Below are positions 1 through 5,151 of a stretch of 5,886 nucleotides of DNA, piece by piece; positions within the stretch are counted from its first letter, which is position 1, and each line of letters starts with the position of its first letter. This stretch comes from Pseudorhodobacter sp. (GTDB taxonomy: Bacteria > Pseudomonadota > Alphaproteobacteria > Rhodobacterales > Rhodobacteraceae): contig JACMNW010000103.1 in the NCBI GenBank assembly GCA_014378345.1, forward strand, positions 1 through 5,886. The letters are read 5' to 3'. The position numbers were made by a program, and so were the translations under genes. The notes beneath the pieces are model-generated. The model worked only from the letters and a program-made list of their open reading frames with translations, searched no databases and was not told the DNA's origin.

Positions 1-759
1 GCACGCGTTTCGACCGAGCGTCAGGCCCCCCTGCCCCAAGCGGACGGGCTGCGTGCAGCAGGTTGCCGCGACATCCACGAAGAACAAGCTTCCGGTGCCA
101 GCCGATCGCGCCCGCTGGAGGCGAAAGGCGCACATTTTCGCTCTCTGCGTGACCCGATCGACACTACGAGCCCGCAAGGCAAGTTCACCCTTCAGGTGCT
201 TGGCGCAGCAGCGGAGCTTGAACGGGCGTTGATCCGGGAGCGAACGGTTGCAGGCCTGCGTTCGGCCAAGGCGCAGGGGCGGATTGGCGGCAATCCAGGA
301 CTTCGGGCGCGTGATCCGGCAGCTTTGCGCAAAGTGGCCGCAGCGCGGGATGAGACCTATTTCAACCAGTTGGACATGACCGCGGAGGAATGGGTGCCGC
401 AGCTCCGCCGCCTGCGGCCCGATATGCCTTGGGAGGATCTGGTGCGCGTCATCAACGGCCAATTGCCGCGTGGCCGGCCGGATTGGACCGTGGAACGGCT
501 GACCCGCGCTGTGAAACGTTATGTACTTGACGGGTTGCTGGAAACCCGACTGCTCGACCGCGCGAAACGGTCGGATACTGACGACCGCCTGCTTGCCATC
601 GTCGCCGGGATCGCTGGCGGTGCCCCGGATATGACACTGCAAGCCATCTGCGACAGGCTGGAGGCAATGCGGGAACGCACGCCACGTGGGCGGTCCCGCT
701 GGCAGCCCTTTTCGGTACGGATGCTTCTGGAAAGGGCCAAGACGCGGGGGCTGCTATGA
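1..759 (+). CDS. Serine recombinase/resolvase, 5'-partial and internally deleted, probably inactive
   Basis: The frame is open from base 1 to the TGA at 757-759 and its first five or so residues lie left of the window. Serine resolvases cut and rejoin DNA at res sites through an N-terminal serine. Numbering from base 1, ARVSTERQ (1-8) holds the catalytic Ser4, and EEQASGASRSRP (27-38) and the block RSLRDPIDTTSPQGKF through ELERALIRERT (47-84) are standard resolvase segments. Between P38 and L39 the roughly 35 residues that normally link them are absent, including the W-K-L-D-R-L-x-R stretch with the conserved catalytic Asp and Arg residues. The join is in frame, so this is a deletion rather than a frameshift. 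The C-terminal part (about 96-252) carries two related helical modules. A GTG at 196 could start a fragment without the serine. No partner transposase or clear res site is visible. Family is certain; loss of activity is inferred. Confidence 0.85.
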   Translation, partial: ARVSTERQAPLPQADGLRAAGCRDIHEEQASGASRSRPLEAKGAHFRSLRDPIDTTSPQGKFTLQVLGAAAELERALIRERTVAGLRSAKAQGRIGGNPGLRARDPAALRKVAAARDETYFNQLDMTAEEWVPQLRRLRPDMPWEDLVRVINGQLPRGRPDWTVERLTRAVKRYVLDGLLETRLLDRAKRSDTDDRLLAIVAGIAGGAPDMTLQAICDRLEAMRERTPRGRSRWQPFSVRMLLERAKTRGLL

Positions 760-831
760 GATTCCGTCATCCGGTCCATGCTTTGCGCTTCTGAAGCAAG
801 TTCTTGATGCGTCGACCGCGACGACTGCTTA

Positions 832-854
832 ACAATCGATGCCGAATCGATTGT
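832..854. repeat. Perfect 9-bp inverted repeat downstream of the resolvase
   Basis: ACAATCGAT (832-840) and ATCGATTGT (846-854) are exact reverse complements around a 5-nt spacer. There is no T-run on either side, so it is a poor intrinsic terminator. Its position, about 73 bp after the resolvase stop and about 385 bp before repA, fits a recombinase half-site pair, a regulator-binding site or a plain hairpin. The sequence does not decide between these. Confidence 0.5.
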
Positions 855-1100
855 CTACCCGTTTGCTCCGGCTCGTACCATCCGTCTCGCTTCGGCAAAG
901 CAGCGGAACGCTTCTATTCAGCGCATGCAAAGCACCTGATCCGGTCAAGTTGGCATCCAACATCTCTTCAAATATCACTTTATTATTTAATAACATGTGG
1001 TTAGTGAGTATTCCCAATGCGTTACCTGAACATTGGCTACAACATCATGTGGTGCAGGACCAACCACAAACGATATCTTGCACCAAAAAATCACTTGCGT

Positions 1101-1113
1101 GACAAGGGTTGTC
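1101..1113. promoter_or_regulatory. repA: Candidate operator palindrome upstream of repA
   Basis: GACAA-GGG-TTGTC is a perfect short palindrome 126 bp before the chosen repA start. RepA proteins of repABC plasmids are known to repress their own operon by binding a palindrome near the promoter. Assigning that role to this site is inference from position and symmetry. The tgtggt/accaca repeat at 1048-1068 is a competing candidate. Confidence 0.25.
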
Positions 1114-1239
1114 GGTGTCATCACTGCGCTTGAACGCTGCAAGTTGTTTTTCTCACGTCCATGCGTTCCAAACGATCAGCCGCACTTAATGTGGCACGAT
1201 ATGGTTACGCTCCAAGAGGCCGGAGCAATCGAGGGCAGT

Positions 1240-2418
1240 ATGACTGGCATTCGCCGGATAGACGAGATCATCCAAATCAACGCTGACCGCCTTTCGGTAG
1301 CGCTCGACAACCATATGCGCTCTACCTTCATGCCCGATGCGCGCAAGGAGCTTCGAAAGTTCACTTCTGCTGAGGCCGCAGAGTTCCTTGCGATTGATGC
1401 TGCGAGGTTGCGGAAGTTTCATTTCGACGGGAAAATTCCCGAAGTCGAGATGGATGGACGTGGGCGGCGCATGTATTCAGCTGAGAGCTTGATAGAAATC
1501 CGGCGCGCACTTGAAACTACGTCACGAAAGTCGGGCCAGTTTTTTCCTGGCCGCACTGCCACTGAAAAGCTTCAGATTATTGCTGTTGCCAACTACAAGG
1601 GCGGTTCGTCGAAGACGACCACCGCAATTCATTTGGCGCAACGGCTCGCGCTGCGGGGATACCGCGTTTTGGCGGTTGATATTGATCCTCAGGCTAGCAT
1701 GACGTCCATGTTCGGCTATAGCCCCGAGACCGAATTCCGAGATGGCGGAACCGTGTATGACGCGATCCGGTACGATGAGCCTATGCCTATGCGCGACGTT
1801 GTTCGGCAAACTTATTTCCCAAATCTCGATCTTGCCGCTGCAGGATTGATCCTTGCAGAATTTGAGCATGAAACCCCACGGGCGCTCAATGAAGGTAAGG
1901 AGCCTCGATTCTTTCAGCGGCTTGGTCTCGCCATTGATCAGGTGCAGGCAGATTATGATGTGGTGGTGATCGACTGCCCTCCTCAACTTGGCTTCCTAAC
2001 AATGTCTGCAATGATTGCGGCCACGACAGTTCTGATCACGGTTATTCCATCGATGCTAGATATCGCTTCGATGAATCAGTTCTTGGCGATGACTGCGTCC
2101 CTTCTGGAGGTCGTAAGCCGACATGGAGCTTCGCTTGAATATGATCACCTTAAGTTCCTGATCACCCGATTTGAGCCTTCAGACGGCCCGCAGGCACAGA
2201 TGGCAGGGTTCCTCAGAGCCCTGTTCACCGATCAGGTGATGACCAATACGTTCCTGAAATCGACCGCCATTTCAGACGCTGGCTTAACCCAGCAGACCCT
2301 TTACGAAGTTGATAAGTCAGAATTTAACCGTAACACCTATGACCGGGCGCTCGAATCTATCAACAATGTTGTTGGTGAGATGGAAGGTCTTCTCCGGGAA
2401 TCGTGGGGGAGGCCCTGA
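1240..2418 (+). CDS. repA: RepA, ParA-family partition ATPase and operon repressor
   Basis: RepA is the Walker-type ATPase that works with RepB and parS to segregate the plasmid, and it represses the repABC operon. I chose the ATG at 1240 (392 aa, normal for the family) because GAGGG precedes it at a good distance and the product opens like other RepA proteins. ATGs at 1189 and 1201 and the far-upstream 1033 lack a ribosome-binding site. Residues about 41-88 form a MerR-like helix-turn-helix region (FTSAEAAEFL onward). The deviant Walker A motif KGGSSKT is at 120-126, with the ParA signature lysine K120 and the P-loop lysine K125. VDIDPQAS follows at 146-153, and the Walker B strand DVVVIDCPPQ has its aspartate at D245. 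All key residues are present. The stop overlaps the repB start by one base (TGATG), indicating translational coupling. Confidence 0.95.
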   Translation: MTGIRRIDEIIQINADRLSVALDNHMRSTFMPDARKELRKFTSAEAAEFLAIDAARLRKFHFDGKIPEVEMDGRGRRMYSAESLIEIRRALETTSRKSGQFFPGRTATEKLQIIAVANYKGGSSKTTTAIHLAQRLALRGYRVLAVDIDPQASMTSMFGYSPETEFRDGGTVYDAIRYDEPMPMRDVVRQTYFPNLDLAAAGLILAEFEHETPRALNEGKEPRFFQRLGLAIDQVQADYDVVVIDCPPQLGFLTMSAMIAATTVLITVIPSMLDIASMNQFLAMTASLLEVVSRHGASLEYDHLKFLITRFEPSDGPQAQMAGFLRALFTDQVMTNTFLKSTAISDAGLTQQTLYEVDKSEFNRNTYDRALESINNVVGEMEGLLRESWGRP

Positions 2419-3485
2419 TGGCTCGCAAAGACCTGTTCAAAGGAACACTTGAGGCGATGTTGTCGCCTGAGCAAGGCATCGCACGCCCGCCGCAAGGCAA
2501 AGGCATTCTGCACAACAGTGCCCTTGGCGCAGTAGAAGCTGGGCTGGCACATAACCAAAACCGGACACAGGTTGTCGACCTGGACCCGTCCGAGATAGAG
2601 GACAGCGAGCATGCTGACCGCCTGCCTTACGACGACGCGGACCTGACCGGCCTAGTTGAGAGCATCCGGGCGCACGGCCAACAAATCCCGATCCTCGTTT
2701 ATAGAAAAAACTCTGGTGGTTACCGGGTTATTTACGGCCGTCGTCGCCTCGCAGCCCTCCGCAAAATTGGGGGAAAGGTCCGGGCCCTGATCAGCCACAC
2801 GATGGGAGATGACGATCGGATCATCGCTCAGGGGATCGAAAATGCTGTCAGGAAGGATTTGTCATTTATCGAGAAGGCACTTTTCGCGCATCGTCTTCGC
2901 CAGTCCGGCGTGAAAGACGCCACGATCAGGGCGGCACTTAACATCGATGTCAACGTCGAAAAAGCTACGCAGATTTCTACAATGAAGATGGTGGTAAACG
3001 AGATCGGTGAGGAGATCATTCTTGCAATAGGAGCGGCGCCTGACGTCGGCCGAACCAGATGGCGTGCTGCGGCAAAGTTGTTCCAAGAACGTTTTACCGC
3101 AGCGGACCGCCCGCGTGTCGCGGCACAGGTTTTGGCCTTTCGGGAGAAACAGGACGCCATTCAGTTTACCGTGGTAAACCATCCAGATCAAGATTTTGAC
3201 CAAAGCAACCGTTCTGACGCGCGTTTCGAACATTTTCTTGCATCACTTCGCGCCTCCAATGACGTGCAGAAGCCAGAGTTGGCCGGGGGAGATGCACAGG
3301 AAATAAGTGTCGGCGACCAGATCATCGGCATCACGAAGGCTTCGCGAGCTACCGTAACGCTTACTGTGCGGGCGAAGGATGATCCTTCATTTCATCGCTG
3401 GGTTAGCGAAAACGTTGATCGCCTGCTACGGCAGGCGCATGACGAATGGGCCGCTTCGCCCGAAAACGAAACCTTAACAGAATAG
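2418..3485 (+). CDS. repB: RepB, ParB-family centromere-binding partition protein
   Basis: RepB binds parS and, with RepA, forms the partition complex; it also contributes to operon repression. The ATG at 2418 overlaps the repA stop and has GGAGG five bases upstream, giving 355 aa, typical for the family. A GTG at 2403 in the same frame lies inside that ribosome-binding region and is less likely. Visible parts are a basic N-terminus (MARKDLFKG), a ParB/Srx-type nucleotide-binding domain at about 50-130 with GYRVIYGRRRLAAL (the box carrying Y106-A113), the conserved block ENAVRKDLSFIEKA at 141-154, then a helix-turn-helix region (about 155-185) that should contact parS. The C-terminal helical region would dimerise. 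Inside the gene at 3164-3179 lies a palindrome one base off the parS rule. AGGAGG overlaps the stop codon with no start codon after it. Confidence 0.95.
   Translation: MARKDLFKGTLEAMLSPEQGIARPPQGKGILHNSALGAVEAGLAHNQNRTQVVDLDPSEIEDSEHADRLPYDDADLTGLVESIRAHGQQIPILVYRKNSGGYRVIYGRRRLAALRKIGGKVRALISHTMGDDDRIIAQGIENAVRKDLSFIEKALFAHRLRQSGVKDATIRAALNIDVNVEKATQISTMKMVVNEIGEEIILAIGAAPDVGRTRWRAAAKLFQERFTAADRPRVAAQVLAFREKQDAIQFTVVNHPDQDFDQSNRSDARFEHFLASLRASNDVQKPELAGGDAQEISVGDQIIGITKASRATVTLTVRAKDDPSFHRWVSENVDRLLRQAHDEWAASPENETLTE
3092..3107. other. Degenerate parS-like sequence within repB
   Basis: The 16-mer TTTTACCGCAGCGGAC shares the core TTTACCGCAGC with the site in repC but breaks the rule GTTNNCNGCNGNNAAC at two fixed positions (1 and 14). 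It lies 72 bp before the better repB-internal palindrome. It could be a weak secondary RepB contact or chance coding similarity; I favour chance. Confidence 0.15.
3164..3179. other. parS: parS-like palindrome inside repB
   Basis: GTTTACCGTGGTAAAC has perfect 7-bp arms (gtttacc/ggtaaac) around two central bases. It fits the repABC centromere rule GTTNNCNGCNGNNAAC except for T instead of C at position 9. Its arms match both ends of the site after repC, so RepB binding is plausible, though the central mismatch may weaken it. It encodes Q-F-T-V-V-N within RepB, so coding constraint alone does not demand the symmetry. Confidence 0.5.
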
Positions 3486-3507
3486 GAGGCACGCAGAAGG
3501 ACCAAAG

Positions 3508-3540
3508 CAAAAGGCCCCCCAGGATACATCCCGAGAGGCC
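3508..3540 (-). terminator. Intrinsic terminator of the antisense RNA
   Basis: Read on the minus strand, 3540 to 3513 folds into a continuous 12-bp stem with a UGUA loop. It begins GGCCUCUC, ends GGGGGGCC, and includes three G-U pairs. It is followed by UUUUG and another short U run. On the plus strand the three G-U pairs become A-C mismatches, so the structure and the U-tract both point to minus-strand transcription. Confidence 0.65.
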
Positions 3541-3592
3541 GATTTGAGCGGATCAAACACAGCGCCAACTGTAATCTGACACCAATTTTCGT
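3508..3592 (-). ncRNA. Counter-transcribed antisense RNA controlling repC (inc-alpha/ctRNA)
   Basis: repABC replicons carry a short antisense RNA between repB and repC, read against the operon, that lowers RepC synthesis and determines incompatibility. Here the minus strand shows a promoter at 3599-3627 and a strong hairpin plus U-tract at 3508-3540, predicting an RNA of roughly 85 nt starting near 3592. That is somewhat longer than published ctRNAs, so the 5' end is approximate. An additional small stem, tttga/tcaaa (3543-3557), sits just before the terminator. The 5' part (about 3560-3592) looks single-stranded and would pair first with the repC leader. Position, strand and terminator support the call; transcription is inferred. 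Confidence 0.6.
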
Positions 3593-3601
3593 ACGGTCAG
3601 A
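3575..3601 (+). repeat. Stem-loop in the repC leader (tctgac/gtcaga)
   Basis: TCTGAC (3575-3580) and GTCAGA (3596-3601) are perfect 6-bp arms around a 15-nt loop containing CCAATTTTC (3582-3590). Most of it lies within the stretch covered by the predicted antisense RNA, so it is a likely first-contact structure in the sense mRNA. The loop segment can also pair, with one mismatch, to the left arm of the downstream palindrome at 3651-3659. Confidence 0.35.
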
Positions 3602-3627
3602 ATCCCTCAGTCAGCCCCTAAAGTCAA
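3599..3627 (-). promoter_or_regulatory. Promoter of the antisense RNA
   Basis: On the minus strand TTGACT (3627-3622) is followed after exactly 17 bases by GATTCT (3604-3599). The -35 box is near consensus and the -10 box is weak (three of six bases). Initiation about seven bases on would fall near 3592, upstream of the antisense terminator. Confidence 0.45.
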
Positions 3628-3651
3628 CAAGCGCCTTGCGGGCGACAAAGG

Positions 3652-3685
3652 GAAATTTGCCAAATTTCGCTAACAGCGGCTTTTT
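3652..3685 (+). promoter_or_regulatory. Candidate attenuator in the repC leader
   Basis: GAAATTTG-C-CAAATTTC (3652-3668) is a perfect 17-bp palindrome. It is followed by a small hairpin CGCT-AAC-AGCG (3668-3678) and TTTTT at 3681-3685. A hairpin followed by a T-run about 75 bp before repC resembles the leader terminator through which repABC antisense RNAs act. The individual stems are weak, so either a terminator or a structure hiding the repC start is possible. Confidence 0.3.
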
Positions 3686-3734
3686 GTAAACTTTTTTCGC
3701 AAGACGGCTCGGAGATTTGTCCGACACGAGGCCA

Positions 3735-3752
3735 ATGACGCGGTTCGCGTGA
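3735..3752 (+). other. Possible five-codon leader ORF (MTRFA) before repC
   Basis: ATG at 3735 opens a frame of five codons ending in TGA at 3750-3752, six bases before the repC ATG and in the same frame. GAGG (3728-3731) precedes it, though only three bases from the ATG, which is tight. repC itself lacks a clear ribosome-binding site, so coupling through this mini-ORF is conceivable. It may equally be chance. Confidence 0.2.
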
Positions 3753-3758
3753 ACACGC

Positions 3759-5012
3759 ATGGCTACGCATTTTTCGACTAAACTCACGGCAGTCGGCAAC
3801 CTGGCTCCGGTCCCCCAAGACGGCGCACGCGCACCCACCCACCCTGCTCCGGTTGACCGCTGGCAGGTGTTAGACGACCTAACAATAGCTCGAGAAGCAT
3901 TTGGTTTGAAACCGGATTCTCTGGTTGTCCTCCGCGCACTGCTCACATTCCTGCCCAAAGACGGTGGCGACCGACCATTCGTTGGTTCGTTGGTTTGGCC
4001 GTCCAATCGGTGCTTATCCGAGCGATCCGCGGGGATGGAAGAACGTACGCTTCGCCGCCACTTGGGCAGACTGGTTGACACCGGACTGATCCAACGTCGC
4101 GCCAGCCCGAACGGCAAACGTTACAGCCGTCGGTTGCGTACAATTATCACAGCGGCATATGGCTTTGACCTTGGTCCGCTTTTCTTCCGGCATCCTGAGA
4201 TCAGCGCTGCAGCTAAGGAGGCAAAGAGCAGCACCGAACTTGTGCGCCATCTCCGCGCGGAAATTTTGGATCGACTAGCGATTATTGAGAGTTTACCGCA
4301 GCAAACGCAGGCGAATCTCATTTCAGACGACGAATTGGCCGAAGTCCGTCGGATGCTTCGGCGAAAACCCAACATCGATTTTCTGAAAAACGCACTTTTT
4401 GCGGTTGATAAGATTGTAAAATCCACCCTGCCCCATCCGAACGAAACCGAGCGTTCAACTGAATTGTCCGCCAGCGACGGACAATTTGTCTGGCATCAAC
4501 AGAAAGCAAATAAAGAGTCTTATGAATCTGTTATGGATCAAAATCACCAAATGATGGACGACAACGATGAACTGGCTATGAACAGGGATGCGTTGAGAAA
4601 TTCGCACCCAATGCCAGAAGCGGAGAATCTTTTGGCAACGAAAGATTACAATCCGATAATGCCGCAAGAAATTGACCAGATCGCACTCCAACAATGTCTT
4701 GAAAGCTTAACCGAGAGCACGGCATTTTCCTTGGAACCCATCAGATCCTGGAGAGACTTAACCGGTCTTGCCAGAACACTTGGCCCAATGATTGGCGTTA
4801 CCCGAGAATGTTTCGATCATGCCGCATATGTTATGGGCGAGATCAAAGCAGCCATAGCGCTGTTGTGCATCGTTCAAAAAGGCGATGCCGTAAAACGTCC
4901 TGGCGCTTACCTCAGAAAACTAACGCAGATCGCTGAGGCTGGCTCACTCTCGTTGAGTAACATGATCCGCTTGACGGCGCGGCGGGCTAGAGCGCCCACT
5001 ATGGCGATGTGA
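3759..5012 (+). CDS. repC: RepC, repABC-family replication initiator
   Basis: RepC is the initiator protein and the only plasmid protein essential for repABC replication; it acts at an origin within its own gene. The product is 417 aa, the usual length, with the RepC N-terminal domain spanning roughly residues 30-190 and a C-terminal domain from about 300. A winged-helix stretch is visible at 79-125 (VWPSNRCLSERS, then EERTLRRHLGRLVDTGLIQRR and GKRYSRR), suited to origin DNA binding. The middle (about 235-300) is polar, low in complexity and encoded by AT-rich DNA. The ATG at 3759 is chosen because an in-frame TGA lies just before it at 3750; no good Shine-Dalgarno precedes it, consistent with weak, regulated translation. 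Expression is likely limited by the antisense RNA and leader structures. An exact-match parS sequence lies inside the gene at 4291-4306. Confidence 0.95.
   Translation: MATHFSTKLTAVGNLAPVPQDGARAPTHPAPVDRWQVLDDLTIAREAFGLKPDSLVVLRALLTFLPKDGGDRPFVGSLVWPSNRCLSERSAGMEERTLRRHLGRLVDTGLIQRRASPNGKRYSRRLRTIITAAYGFDLGPLFFRHPEISAAAKEAKSSTELVRHLRAEILDRLAIIESLPQQTQANLISDDELAEVRRMLRRKPNIDFLKNALFAVDKIVKSTLPHPNETERSTELSASDGQFVWHQQKANKESYESVMDQNHQMMDDNDELAMNRDALRNSHPMPEAENLLATKDYNPIMPQEIDQIALQQCLESLTESTAFSLEPIRSWRDLTGLARTLGPMIGVTRECFDHAAYVMGEIKAAIALLCIVQKGDAVKRPGAYLRKLTQIAEAGSLSLSNMIRLTARRARAPTMAM
4291..4306. other. parS: parS site inside repC
   Basis: GTTTACCGCAGCAAAC matches the repABC centromere rule GTTNNCNGCNGNNAAC at every fixed position. 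It is identical to the site downstream of repC except for one base (C for T at position 12). It encodes S-L-P-Q-Q-T in RepC. RepB bound here would sit within the replication initiator gene, close to the presumed origin. Confidence 0.6.
4480..4700. other. AT-rich segment of repC, presumed origin region (oriV)
   Basis: The stretch 4501-4560 is only about one third G+C, well below the flanking genes, and the surrounding 200 bp is also AT-biased. In studied repABC plasmids the origin lies within repC in an AT-rich region, so this is the best candidate for duplex opening. I see no clear iterons or full DnaA box; placement rests on composition and family knowledge. Confidence 0.35.
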
Positions 5013-5041
5013 TGTTCAAAAGTTTATTAGCCGCACCCATG

Positions 5042-5063
5042 AAGGTTTACCGCAGTAAACCTT
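5042..5063. other. parS: parS centromere site downstream of repC
   Basis: GTTTACCGCAGTAAAC (5045-5060) fits the repABC parS rule exactly and is extended to 9-bp arms AAGGTTTAC/GTAAACCTT around CGCA. It lies 30 bp after the repC stop, a position where repABC parS sites are known. It should be bound by RepB to nucleate the partition complex. In RNA the same palindrome forms a stem followed by UUUU on the plus strand, so it may also act as a weak terminator for repC. Confidence 0.75.
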
Positions 5064-5151
5064 TTGGTATCCGCCTGAAGAGTTTCGGGCATTCACCCTC
5101 GCGGTGGGGCAGGTGCCAACTTGGATAGCAAAGCATCTGACCAAACATCAC

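Larger units (their letters stand above)
760..1239. other. 480-bp non-coding region upstream of repA
   Basis: I see no supportable gene here; the short open frames lack ribosome-binding sites and recognisable protein character. It contains a perfect 9-bp inverted repeat (832-854), an AT-rich patch (about 961-993, with TATTAT at 981-986 and the palindrome ttatt/aataa at 980-993), and three short inverted repeats: ccaatg/cattgg (1014-1036), tgtggt/accaca (1048-1068) and gacaa-ggg-ttgtc (1101-1113). The repA promoter and RepA operator should lie here, because repABC operons are transcribed from upstream of repA and autoregulated by RepA/RepB. I could not fix a convincing -35/-10 pair. The repA frame stays open back to 1033 but nothing suggests it is translated. 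No transposon terminal inverted repeat was recognised next to the resolvase. Confidence 0.6.

Noticed and set aside
760..1000. Tn3-type terminal inverted repeat or res site linked to the resolvase
   Set aside because: I found no G-run-initiated 38-bp-like end and no convincing set of resolvase subsites; only the single 9-bp repeat at 832-854 stands out.
804..1102. Short open frames on both strands between the resolvase and repA
   Set aside because: They overlap each other, lack ribosome-binding sites and show no recognisable protein features.
1033..1239. Extended repA start giving a 461-residue protein
   Set aside because: No ribosome-binding site at 1033, the added 69 residues look unlike RepA, and the region carries palindromes expected of a control region. 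The ATG at 1240 has GAGGG and gives the normal length.
2403..2417. GTG start for repB at 2403
   Set aside because: It lies within the G-rich ribosome-binding segment itself; the ATG at 2418 has GGAGG at the right distance and the usual overlap with repA.
3852..3867. GTTGACCGCTGGCAGG inside repC as another parS
   Set aside because: It fits the left half of the rule but fails at the final two fixed bases (AAC expected) and is not symmetric.
4014..4022. TTATCCGAG as a DnaA box
   Set aside because: Only the first six bases match the usual nonamer and there is no cluster nearby.
3611..4143. Minus-strand open frames of 66-168 residues across the repC leader and 5' end of repC
   Set aside because: They are antisense to a clearly identified repC, have arginine/serine-rich shadow-frame composition, and show no motif or start signal.
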